A model generated the notes under the pieces. The model was not told the origin of the DNA. It worked only from the letters and a program-made list of their open reading frames with translations, and did no database searches. The position numbers and the translations under genes were made by a program. Below are positions 35,701 to 45,823 of a stretch of DNA of 64,000 nt, in pieces. How positions within the stretch are numbered: position 1 is the first letter of the stretch; each line of letters opens with the position of its first letter. Location: positions 3,782,001-3,846,000 of the forward strand of contig OW051472.1 of the NCBI GenBank assembly GCA_932521025.1. The letters run 5' to 3'. The DNA comes from Oscheius onirici. Its lineage: Eukaryota; Nematoda; Chromadorea; Rhabditida; Rhabditidae.

Positions 35701-37474
35701 AATGTCCTGACAACATTTTAATCTCCGACGTGCAATAAAGCCATAGAGGATTGCCCTCAGAATAGCCACACTTAGCAAGAACTCATTTCAGCTCAATTAT
35801 TACGAATACGACATGGTTCGGATGAAACAGGAAGTCATGAAGATGGTCAAGGAGTCGAACGAGTACTTTGGGCAGATGAACATCGGAATTGTGGTCGTCG
35901 ACATTCTTCCGACCCAAAGGAGTAATCTAAGTCTCGCCATGTTTCAGGAATATCGACAGAACAGGTAATGCTTTGAGAAAGTTTAAACAGCGATTCAGAA
36001 TGGACACTTTTCCTCATCACGACTTTGCTGCCTTGCTCACGATGAAATATCCGGGAGGTCTAGCATATGTTCAGGGAATTTGTACGGACCTGGCTGTCAT
36101 GCTTTGCGGTGTAAGTCTTTTTTTTTAAATTCTTATAGAAAAAAGCAGTTCTATCCCTCGAACCCGGCAGCCATGGGTGGAATCTTTTTCCACGAGGTAG
36201 CTCATCTGTTCGGAGTCCCGCACAAACCGGCCAACATCAGTCTCTACGTTCCCAACTGTGTCTGTAGAGAGGATGAATCTGACACGTCGGCTGGCTGTCT
36301 CAAAATACCGTGGGTTTTAGAGAAACAGCCATTCTCCCACTTTTTACCCCCTTCCGTCTTCCGGCAACTCCCAAGCCGATTAGACGCCCTCCGAAACCGT
36401 TTGTTCAATGTTGCAAATCTGCAAGTTCTTTGTGTTCCTTTTCAACGATTCTTTGTCTCAGCCAGTTAGCTCTTTTCTCATTGCTTGACACAAACCGAAA
36501 CATGCCAAACAATCACAGCAGTTCTCATTCCATGTAGTTGTGTACGATAAAGTGTCAAAGCATAGCTCGCCTAACAAAGAAAAAAGCTTATTTATAAATT
36601 ATCTACAAAGACAGTTTTCCCGATCAGTTAGGTGACGAACACTCAGAAACTAAACTGTTCGTGCTCAGTGAACAAGTAAGCTCTGGCGTTCCCTTTGACT
36701 AGTAAGCCCTCTCATATTCCATCAGAGTCAGCGTAATCGCCTTAGTCTTGCGTACCAGTTTCACTGTTTGTCCAAAGTGAGGCAAGGACTCTTTTTTCGA
36801 GACGTATGTTTGCCTGTCTTTTGTCACGCAGTCAATTGACGTCGAGTCTCTACGCTCAGTCCTCAAGTCCCTTCTCCAGAAATGACTGTCGTCGTTAAGC
36901 GAAAAGGAAGAAAGCGTGTTAAAGACAAGTTTGTTCCTCTTTTCTGCTCAAACGTGTGACTATTTGGATTGTACGGGAGAGCGAGAAGAATGGCTGCCAA
37001 TTGTCAGGGCGCATCATTGTTATCCCCCCGGCTGTTTGTCAAGCGCTGCTCATTATGCTGGCTGTCCTTCGAAAATGTCTTCTTTCAGAGGTTTCGAACA
37101 CGACTGTACTGCCCAACAGCTAGCTAACATCCTCTATAAGAACAAGTGTCTTAAGAGCTCGCCTCTTCCAATGACGTAAGTTTGGAACTTATTCGAAAAA
37201 GAATCAAATCCTTCAGAAGTCTAGCCATCTGTGGAAATGGTGTTCTGGAGAAGGGAGAACAGTGTGACTGTGGAAAAGACAAAACTTGCAACTTGTTGAA
37301 CTGCATTCCGGAAACGTGTAACTACAAGATTCACCCCGCCTGGATGGTGGGTATCTTTTTTATAATCATGTGTTTGTGTAGGAATTGTCTGGGCATTGTA
37401 GTGACCAGGCCTCATTCGCTTTTACGACCACCAAGCTGCCAGTAAAGCGAGCCTATTCATCTGGTGGACATTAA
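32772..37474 (+). CDS. Soluble ADAM/reprolysin-like metalloprotease
   Basis: An M12B-type zinc protease. Exon 1 encodes a signal peptide (MLSFLLAISTSLIAAHQ); next come RYVYALLFVDDKI and, across a 2,775-base intron (33017-35791), LNYYEYDMVRMKQEVMKMVK, the usual start of a reprolysin domain. The zinc site is FHEVAHLFGVPH with all three histidines. The Met-turn is atypical: where CIM is expected the frame reads GCLKIPG. After an intron of about 776 bases come GFEHDCTAQQLANIL and a disintegrin-like start, ICGNGVLEKGEQCDCG, which stops after some 50 residues at TAA 37472-37474. There is no prodomain with a Cys switch, no EGF and no membrane helix, so the protein should be secreted. Two introns carry coding-like sequence on the opposite strand. 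The family call is firm; completeness is not. Confidence 0.82.
33046..34634 (-). CDS. 7TM chemoreceptor-like gene nested in the ADAM-like intron
   Basis: Six or more minus-strand exons encode a seven-helix receptor. From MSPQFYNFSTSS it passes VISSISGILIHIYIAFSVL (TM1), YIDVIFLLTTLFMQQ (TM2), LQMLLLMMMIIHRFLLF (TM3), AYAVFFLVCLVFCSVTGI (TM4), FIYGLLVSVMVILAAIV (TM5), ICYVLFPLISIFFSGIIA (TM6) and SLVPWLPLADGILTLW (TM7), with a 35-residue tail ending NESQC. This fits nematode serpentine receptors, though I cannot assign a class; the P.L.P..D..LT pattern in TM7 resembles several of them. Stop (33046-33048) lies only 30 bases from the host donor site. An upstream exon at 34835 joins in frame and may add a Cys-rich ectodomain, so the true start may be higher. 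Confidence 0.72.
34835..35210 (-). CDS. Probable upstream Cys-rich exon(s) of the nested receptor
   Basis: A donor at 34833-34834 ends an open stretch reading ...IVGIIRDSVTISP, and the acceptor at 34662-34663 continues VPVLTDSERMS, so the splice joins the nested receptor in frame. The exon contains NCYCASSDTCSS and NGGCDCRRF, dense with cysteines. A second overlapping frame further upstream (to about 35210) reads TFTLRNQLSLSCGCAVSQ, with more cysteines, and must be joined by another intron I could not place. This would give the receptor an extracellular Cys-rich domain of 100 or more residues. Alternatively these exons belong to a separate small secreted protein. Confidence 0.4.
36699..36947 (-). 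CDS. Coding-like frame of unknown origin in the second ADAM-like intron
   Basis: A minus-strand frame of 82 codons without a start reads like protein. It includes SFSLNDDSHFWRRDLRTE, DCVTKDRQTYVSKKESL and ends GQTVKLVRKTKAITLTL... before TAG at 36699-36701. It lies entirely inside the intron (about 36312-37087) of the ADAM-like gene. No ATG is in frame, so it would be a terminal exon of a nested gene; upstream exons are not clear. An AATAAG-like signal lies about 110 bases beyond the stop. I do not recognise a family. Confidence 0.3.
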   Translation of the reverse strand, partial: AEKRNKLVFNTLSSFSLNDDSHFWRRDLRTERRDSTSIDCVTKDRQTYVSKKESLPHFGQTVKLVRKTKAITLTLMEYERAY

Positions 37475-37983
37475 GAAATGCGCGTCCATTTTAATACAAC
37501 TGCGCTATTCCTCTTGGGAAAATGGTTCGGCGATATACTAGCTTTGGAACTAGAGTACAGTTTACTCACTTTACAAAACACCATTGAGCCGAGATATCGA
37601 TTTTTATCTGTACAATCTTTTGAATACATGGTAAATCTCCGTTTGAACTGCTATCTTGACTTGTTCATTCTGGCCCTATAGTTTGTTCGACAGCAAATGT
37701 TCCAGCGCAAATAACAAGTAAAAACAAAACATTACAAGTCATGTTTGACCTTTAACAATCACAACTTTCTCCAAATAGCCTTTACGATAGTTATTTATCA
37801 AGTAGTGCTCACTCACTTTGACCCCTCCATTCCATCTGGCCAGCTGTTTCGCGCGGCCTCCTCCTTTCGAGCATTACTCACATTCAATTTCGCAAGCTCC
37901 CACACTTTTCGCCCCTAAACTAACTCGCTCTCGAAAAAGCTGGTCCTTGTCCTCTTGATTGGAATCTAACGAGCTGAGGTGTG
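37475..37983. other. Spacer, ADAM-like gene / single-pass membrane protein
   Basis: About 500 bases between two plus-strand genes, with a T/C-rich right half. No supported gene. It would hold the 3' UTR of the protease and the promoter or outron of the next gene. Confidence 0.45.
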
Positions 37984-38981
37984 ATGTGTTGCCCCAGGCC
38001 GGCGACACCTGACTTACAGCCTCGGGACATCCTCTCGACTCTCCTCAGAGTCCTTGGTCCCTAGTGAGCAATTCCTCCTTCCGACAAACAGATCCCTCAT
38101 CGCTCTCGCGACCTCTACCAGTATTCTTTCTCTCTTTGATTCAATTCTGGAGTAATCCTCCTTCATTAGATCCAACATCTGTCGCGATTTGACGAGTATT
38201 CGGTTTCCTCGAGTCATTGGAGCCCTCTCCGATTGTTCTTCTTTCAGTATCTCTTCTGTGTCTCTCTGATAGTTCTCTTCATTCTCATTCTCGTTGCCGT
38301 CATTCGACACAGCGGTATCAGGAGAACATCTTACTTTTCGAAAATGTTCAATTCGTTAAACTGTTTGAAGAGTCAGAACACTGGCAAAGGCTTCAAGAAC
38401 ATCAAGAGATTCCATCCGGCTACTCTCACTCCAAAGGAACCCCCCATCTTCCCGCCGAAAACGGTAACATTTCCCTTATTTTTGTGCCAAATAGATTGCA
38501 GATCCATCCCGACTCGATAGTAATCCTTCTCGACAAGCCTCCTCGATCGGCTGTTGCCACTCTCACTCGACCAAAGTGTGCTCCCCCTCCTCCGCCGTTC
38601 GTTTTCATTTCATTTTTCCTAATTGATTGTTCAGTCCCCGTGCCAGGATCTCTGTCGATCCTCCGCAGCACTACTACGAAGTTCCAGACTCGCGTTCCTC
38701 ATTTTCCCAAAGAGATGATCTCAGCTACAAGTTCGAAGACTTTGACTCATGTATTTCCTTTTTTTTGTAAAGAGTAAAAGAATATTCAGACGACGAAGGT
38801 CCAATATACAACTCGTACGTCGGTCAACCCGGTGTCCCGACCTGTCCCAACTATCCCTCCTTCTCTCCAATCAATCGAGTGACTGTCCAATTCCACGGTT
38901 CAGGAGAAACGATGGACACTCAGTGTGCCTCGAGTAGTGCCTCTTCTACTGCTCTCAGTGGTCCAACTACTCCTTTCTAAC
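37984..38981 (+). CDS. Single-pass membrane protein with long cytoplasmic tail
   Basis: The best model starts MCCPRPATPDLQPRDILST, splices from LLR at about 38071 to YLFCVSLIVLFILILVAVI (the membrane helix), and continues HSGIRRTSYFSKMFNSLNC, FKNIKRFHPATLTPKEPP, then after short introns SVDPPQHYYEVPDSRS and DEGPIYNSYVGQPGVPTC to TAA at 38979. The tail is rich in Ser, Thr, Pro and Tyr (YEVPDS, YNSYVG), suggesting phosphorylation or adaptor binding. I do not recognise a family. The second intron is 34 bases. The first exon is uncertain: a minus-strand frame (38014-38310) overlaps the proposed first intron and is also open, but lacks splice support. The acceptor before the membrane helix (TTCTTTCAG) is strong. 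Confidence 0.6.
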
Positions 38982-39105
38982 TTCTCTATCATTATTTCGC
39001 TCTTTAGAGCTCTGTTCCCTGCTTACACCATTACTGGTCTCTTTGATTTCGGTCTCAAAAGTGTCCTTTCTTTATTTATCATAAACTTTATTCGTTCGAA
39101 GTGAG

Positions 39106-42100
39106 TCAAGTAGTCAACGAGAGAGCAGTCTGAAACGCGAGTCTGAGTCATTCTTAGCATGTTTGTTACCTGGAAAGGCACAATAGATTTACACTTCAGT
39201 TCATCCTCATAAGTCATCAGATATCCGCCAGTTGATTCCGTATACATTGGTCGGAACGAGCCTGAAAGATTCTTCAGATGAATAATAAGAGATCAAAACC
39301 AAAGTCTGCTCCAGTCTTCAATTCTACCGATCGGCCATCGAACATGAGAGGGATCATTCCTTCACTCTCTCGAGAAATGGGCAGTCCGGTCATTATCTAA
39401 AAAAAAACGTCTGTTCAAGCCATAAAACAAAAGAATACTTGGTTCCTTCGTCTGTCCAAATAGTTACTTCCAGCTTTTGTCTTCTGATTCGATTCAAATT
39501 GTCGAGAGAGAAATCCGTGAGAATCCTTCGACATTCCTGGCTTCATTCCTTCAGAATACTCGACCGGTATGGTCTGAACACTTTCTTAGTGTTTGTAAAG
39601 AAATCGCTACCTGAGAGCGCAAGTTTCCAAAGTTGTCTTTGGCTTGTTGCTTTGATCCCTGGGCCAGAAGAGGAATGACCGTCTCGGACTGTTTGTCCTA
39701 AACTTGAAATTTTACCTTGATGTCAAAAGACTCACATCAGAAGTCTCATAAACGTGATTGTCAACGACTCTGTCCACATTCAGTCTGTTCGCTCCAAATG
39801 GAAGCATACTCTTCATGTTGGCACATTTGCTCTCGTCTGACCAAAGTGGAATGACTGTCTCAGTGTTCACAGCTCCCTTAGAATTCAGATAAATCTTTTA
39901 AGATTAAGTTCACCGACCTGAACAAGAGGCTTTTCTCCGTGATCAATCTTCGTATTGGCGTTCCTCTGGTGTCCAAAAGCACCCATACCTTCTTGAGTAA
40001 TAAGAGCAGGCGTCTGTTCCCAGGGAATGACAAACGGAATAAACACATCACTGAAAATTGAACTTTGAAAATAAAGAAAAATGAAAGTACATGTGTCTCG
40101 GTTTCCTGGCATATCTTCTGGTAGGTGGTATTCTTTCCTCCTTATTGATTTCGGGAATCGTCTGGAAAAGTGATTTTCGAGGAACAGTTGCAAACAAACC
40201 TTTTCTTTAGGCGGCATGGGAATGAACTCTTCCGGTGGGCGAGGCGGCGGGACCCATTGCGGTTTCCACGGCATCTTTTTGCCAGGCTTCGGCTTGAATT
40301 CTAGAAAAAATTATTTTCTCTTGGAAATGAAAACACGAACCTCCATCAGCAGTCGGTTCCTCAGGTTCCTCTGGCTCAACCTCCTCGTCTTCCGGCTCTT
40401 CTTCATCTTCCTCCTCATCCTCCGGTTCATCATCCTCGTCCGGTTCATCTTCCACTGGTTTCTTCTTCGGTTTCAATGGGAACGTGGCATCTGTTTCTGG
40501 TTCTTCATCATCGTCCGTCGCTTTCAATTTCGGTACCTTCTTCTTCGTATCTTGCGGCTTCTTTGGATCCTTGAGATTCAATTTTGGTTTCGGTTTTGTA
40601 GCCGGCTCTCCCTCAGCCGGTTCGTCAAAATCCGGCTTTTTCTTAGCCGGAATAGGCTTTTTCTTTGGAAGAGGAATGGTCGCGTCTGCTTCAGGCTCCT
40701 CCTCGTCGTCTTGCGGTTTGAGCTTTGGCACTGTCTTCTTTGGAGCCTCGGGTTTCTTTGGATCTTTCAGATTCAACTTTGGTTTCGGCTTGGTCGTTGA
40801 TTCTCCCTCTGCCGGTTCATCAGCATCCGGTTTCTTCGGATCTTTCAAGTTCAGCTTCGGTTTAGGTTTCGCCTTCGGCTCTCCTTCAGCCGGCTCATCG
40901 GAATCTGACTTTTTAGCAGCCGGTTTCTTCGGAGCCGTCTTCGGCAAAGGAATCGTCGCATCTGTTTCTGGCTCTTCGTCATCCGGCTGAGGCTTGACTT
41001 TCAGAGGAGCCTTCTTCGGAACAAGTTTATCAGCAGGTTTCTTTGGATCTTTCAGGTTCAATTTTGGTTTTGGCTTCTCTTCAGGAGCATCAGTCTCGTC
41101 AGCCGGCAGTTCTTCATCCTCTTCCGGTTTCTTTGTCGGAGCTTTTGCCGGAACCTTAGCCGGCGTCTTTGGAGCAGCTTTCGGCTTTGGAAGAGGAATC
41201 GTCGCATCAGCTTCCGGCTCCTCATCCTCTGGTTGAGGCTTTACCTTGAGAGGAGTCTTTGGTTTTTCTTCTGGTTTCTTTGGATCTTCCAAATTCAACT
41301 TCGGTTTCGATTTGGTCGTCGGTTCTCCTTCGGCTGGCTCTTCAGAATCGGTCTTTTTCGGATCTTTCAAGTTGAGTTTCGGCTTTGGCTTAGTCTTTGG
41401 CTCGCCTTCAGCCGGTTCATCAGTATCCGGTTTCTTTGCAGGACCTTTAGGCGTTGTCTTCGGTTTGAGTGGAATTGACACATCCGTCTCCGCCTCATAC
41501 TCGTTCGGTTTTACTTTCAATGGAGCTTTTGTCGGAGTTTTTGGTTTGTCCTCCGGCTTCTTCGGATCCTTCAAATTCAGTTTGGCCATTGGTTTTTCGG
41601 CCGGCTTGTCTGTTTCATCAGCTGGTAATTCTTCACCGTCTTCAGGCGTCTTTCCCTTGGCAGGAGTCTTTGCTGGTGTCTTGGCTTTTGGAAGCGGAAT
41701 TGTTGCATCAGTCTCCGGCTCTTCTTCTTCTGATTTCAACTTTGGAACAGGCTTCTTGCCTTCCGGTTTGGCAGCTGTAGATTTGGCTGGGGCCGCTTTA
41801 GGAGCTGGATCTTTCAGATTTAGTTTCGGTTTTGGTTTCGTCGTCGGCTCACCTTCGGCAGTTTCTTCCAAATCTGGGGTTGTCTTCGGAGCAGCTTTCG
41901 GTTTGGGAAGAGGAATAGTTGCATCTGCCTCCGGTTCATCATCGTCCTGTGGTTTCAACTTTGGCACAGGTTTCTTTTCAACTGGCTTGGCAGGAATCTT
42001 AGCTGGAACCTTGTCTGCCGGTTTCGAGGGAGCTGCTACTTTTGGTTTCAGGAGTGGAATTGTAGCATCAATCTCAGGTTCTATGTCCTTCAGTTTGGGC

Positions 42101-45100
42101 ACAGGTTTTTTCTCAACTGGTTTTGCTGGCGTTTTGTCGTCTTTCGCCGGAACTTTTGCAGCAGGATCCTTCAGATTCAGCTTTGGTTTCGCAACAGGTT
42201 CATGCAGATTCTCAGCTGGTAGTTCTTGATCCATAGGCTTCTTTGCGACTGGTTTTGCAGCTGGCTTGATAGGAGCAACAGCAGGTTTCGAAGCTGGTAC
42301 TTTGTCCACAGGTTTAGCAGAAGCAACTGGTTTGACGGGATCTTTCAAGTTCAACTTGGGCGGCGGCTTCTTACCCGGTCCTCCTAGATCTTCGACGGGT
42401 TGTTCTTTGTCAGTCTTCGGTTTCGCAGGAGCTTTTGGAAGGACAGTTGGCTTCTTTGCTAGAGGAATCGTAGCTGTTGTTTCTGGTTCTTCTTCTCCAG
42501 GTTTCAGCTTTGGAATGGGCTTCTTGACGTCAGTTGGTTTTGCAGAAGGTACTGCTGGGTTTGCCACTGTCTTCGGAGAAGGATCTTTTAGATTCAGTTT
42601 TGGTTTTGGTTTTTCTGCAGGTCCGCCAAGTTCTTCGACGGGAAGTTCTTTGTCTGTTGGCTTTTTGGGAACCGCCTCGGAAGGAGCAGGTTTAGCAGCT
42701 TCTGGCTTGACCGGTGTAGCTGCAGGTTTCTTCGCCGGTTCTACAGGTTTCGCAGCAGCTGGTTTTTTCACTGGCTCTACTGGTTTGGTAGCAGCTGGTT
42801 TTGGAGCTGGATCCTTGAGATTAAGTTTGGGAACTGGCTTCTTTCCCGGTCCACTAAGATCTTCAACTGGAAGCTCTTGGTCATCTTTCGGCTTCGAAGG
42901 AGTCTTAGCGACTGGTTTTTTATGGAGAGGGATAGTAGCATTTGTTTCAGGTTCGTTCTCGTTCAGCTTTGGTACTGGTTTTTTGACCTCAGTAGGTTTG
43001 GCTGCTGGAGTAGTTGCTGTTTTAGCAGCTGGTTTTGCTGGTTCAGATTTCGGAGCAGTATCTTTCAGATTCAACTTTGGTTCCGGCTTCACGACAGTCG
43101 TATCCAAGTCTTCAGCGGGTAGCTCTTCATCTTCATTAGGCTTTTTAGCTGCTGGTTTAACAGCCGGCTTTGTAGCAGGAGTCTTGTCCGCTGGAGTAGC
43201 TACAGGTTTCTTAACAGGCTCTGCTGGCTTAACAGTCGGTTTGACATCAGGAGCCTTGTCTGTTGGTTTAGCAGAAGTAGCGACTGGCTTCTTCGCCGGT
43301 TCAGCTGATTTAGCAGGCGTCTTCGGGACAGGATCTTTCAGATTCAGCTTAGAAACTGGTTTCTTGGCAGGAGTATCCAGCTCCTCACAAGGGAGCTCGT
43401 CGTCTGTCGGTCTTTTCGTTCCCGCTTTGACGGGAGCACTGGTCTTCTTTTCCGGTTCTTTGGCGGTAGGCTTTGTTTCTGTCGGTTTAGCCGGAACTTT
43501 TTGAACAGCGATCTTTGGTTTTTCAGGCTCTTTCACAGTCGGTTTAGTCAAGGGAGCCTTTGTTGTCTCTTTGGGTGCAGGATCCTTCAGGTTCAGCTTC
43601 GGTGGTGCTTTCTTGGCTGACGGACCGCCGACATCTTCCGCTGGAACTTCTTCTGGCTCCGATCTCTTTGTTCCTGCCTTTACCGGAGCTTTAGCTGGAA
43701 TCTCTGGCTTTTTGGCTTCTGTTTTGGCAGGTGCCTTGACTGGAGCTGCCGCCTCAGGTTTCTTGACTTCTGGCTTCGCCGGAACTTTGACTGGAACAAC
43801 AGCTACTGGTTTCTTGGTCCCTGGAAACTTTTCAGTAGGTTTCGCATCTTTCAGATTCAGTTTGGGCACTGGTTTCTTGCTCAACGGTCCTCCAAGATCC
43901 TCACAAGGCAGCTCCTCATCAGCTGGCTCCGATCTCTTCACCCCAGTTTTCGGCTTTTCTGGTACAGGCTTCTTGGGAAGAGAGAATGTAGCTTGAGCAG
44001 CTGGTTCTTCCACACTTTCCTGTGGCTTGAGTTTCGGGAACTTGGGCTCGTCCTTCTTCTGAAGATCTCTCAGTTTCTGCGCCAACTCGGGTGCTTTCAG
44101 AGGAATCGGCTCACTCATAGGTTCATCTTCTTCCTCGTCTTCGAAAGAATACTCGGAGTACTCTTCGTCTTCTTCACTCTACAATTGCTTCTAATTCAAA
44201 ACAAAGTCTTTTACTCACCTCATCCACTGGTTCAGGTTTCCTGACAGGGAGAGTGAACACGGCATTGGTCACAGGAGTTTCTGGCTTGTCCAGCGAAGGA
44301 ATTCGCACTGATGGGAACTTTTTGGGCTGAAAAGCAAGCTTTTATTATAGAAAAGGATATTCTCACTTCATCTGGTTTCTTCGTTGGTAAACTAAAGACA
44401 GCATTGGTAACCGGAGTTCCTGGTTTATCGATCGAAGGAACTCTTACTGATGGAAACTTTTTATTCTAAAACATACGTCTTGTTCAAACAAGCCTTCTTA
44501 CCTCATTTGGTTTCTTGGAGGGTAAACTGAAAACAGCATTGGTTACAGGAGTTTCGGGCTCGTCGATCGAAGGCATTTTCAGTTTCGGAAACTTTGATTC
44601 CTAAATCTTTTGATTTCTTCACATAGTATCATACGTCTTTTTTGGGCGTCGGTAGTGAAAAAGTAGCGTTCGTATTTGGACTGTCTTGTGGAGACTTGAG
44701 CTTCAGCTTGGGATAGGCTGGAACGTCGTCCTGAAACTTGAAGTTAGTTTCGATCAGAGAGAAAAAAAACCTCGTCGTCTTCGAAAGAGACATCAGAGAC
44801 GTCTTCCTCGCTGTCCTCGTAGGACACATCGTCCACACTTTCCTACAATTTGGTGTTTTGATGACTTTAAAACAACTTTTCTTGTTCTCTTACTCGAAAC
44901 GATCAAGTTTCCACGGGGTTCACGTGCAACTGATCCATGTGTCGCCACCCCCGTTCTGCTTTAAAATGTCAGAGGGTCCGATCAATGATAACCAGAAATA
45001 TTGATGGCTTGTGGGGAAAACAGGTGGATTGCAAGCACCAGGAAGTTCAGACAAGTCAAATCAATGAAAGCTGGAGGACGGTAATAATTGGAAAGATATA

Positions 45101-45726
45101 ATTTGTTTGGGATAACTTTTGAAAAGTGACCAGATAATTCTACAACTCTATAGTTCAATTCCTCAAAAGTTCAATATTCAAAGGAGTGAGCAGTCAAGGA
45201 AACAGATGTGAAACAAGGTTTATGTTTGTAGAAACCTTGTTAACAGTGTTCAGAGTTCCTAGAACTAGTAGTTACATGGTCAGACGGTCCTACGGAAATG
45301 CAACGATGTGTCAGAGTGTGGAAAACAACAAATTATTATAACTTTCGCAAGCAATTCTTAATGGAATGTGCGTTAAAAACGGAAGAAAGTGCAAAGTGTG
45401 TAACGAGCAGTTAGTCTGAACTTTCGTCTATTATCGAGACTCGTTGTTAATTTCGGCAAAAAATCTTCAGATGACAATGGAACAAGTTGACATGATTCGA
45501 CTAAAAATAAGATAGAGTCGAGACAATTTTGAATGGAGGATCCAAATCTCGAGAATAAAAAAAATCTCTTCGAATAACAGCTAATCGAGGGGAAGAATAC
45601 GGTACAACTTCCGTCGGGACTGTGTTCATAATAATCAAAGCAAATATGAGTAGGAACAGCTAGATGATTGCTAGATAAGTAAAAAAGAATTATGGATCAA
45701 AAACGAACCTCGTCTTCGTCGGACAT
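39106..45726 (-). CDS. Giant PEVK-like repeat protein ending in calponin-like (UNC-87/CLIK) repeats
   Basis: About 1,600 residues. A start exon (MSDEDE) and an 866-base first intron precede acidic exons and four related modules of the type FPSVRIPSLDKPETPVTNAV. One huge exon (about 40,340-44,180) then carries 16 copies of a K.NLKD motif (KPKPKLNLKDPKK and variants) alternating with about ten copies of EPETDATIPLPK, all rich in Pro, Glu, Val/Ala and Lys, as in titin PEVK springs. A polyacidic stretch leads to DGEFKPKPGKKMPWKPQW. The C-terminal exons contain calponin-like repeats of the IPxxx...Q.GM..FG..R type: IPWEQTPALITQEGMGAFGH, IPLWSDESKCANMKSMLPFG, IPLLAQGSKQQAKDNFG and IPLMFDGRSVELKTGADFG. 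Such repeats bind actin in UNC-87 and CLIK proteins. The gene is probably a muscle sarcomere component. Several donors are GTTCG or GTTTT. Confidence 0.85.
45212..45241. repeat. Perfect 10 bp hairpin in the first intron of the PEVK-like gene
   Basis: AACAAGGTTT (45212-45221) and AAACCTTGTT (45232-45241) are exact inverted copies around a 10-base loop. It does not extend beyond ten pairs, and such pairs occur by chance at this density, so a function is not claimed. Confidence 0.4.
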
Positions 45727-45823
45727 GCTCTCTGTTGTGGCTTCCTTTACACTGGGCTCTGGGGCTGGGGCATAAGCGAGAAAAACATTGTGCGTGAGCC
45801 GCTGTCGACAAGACTTGAACTAT

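Noticed and set aside
38014-38310. 98-codon minus-strand frame (Glu/Arg-rich)
   Set aside because: It overlaps the membrane-helix exon of the plus-strand gene, which has strong splice sites; the frame has neither splice support nor family. Not fully excluded.
41246-43504. Long plus-strand frames (327 and 412 codons) opposite the PEVK-like exon
   Set aside because: They are antisense shadows of the Pro/Lys/Glu repeat code; the minus strand has splice sites, repeats with sensible chemistry and continuity with the other exons.
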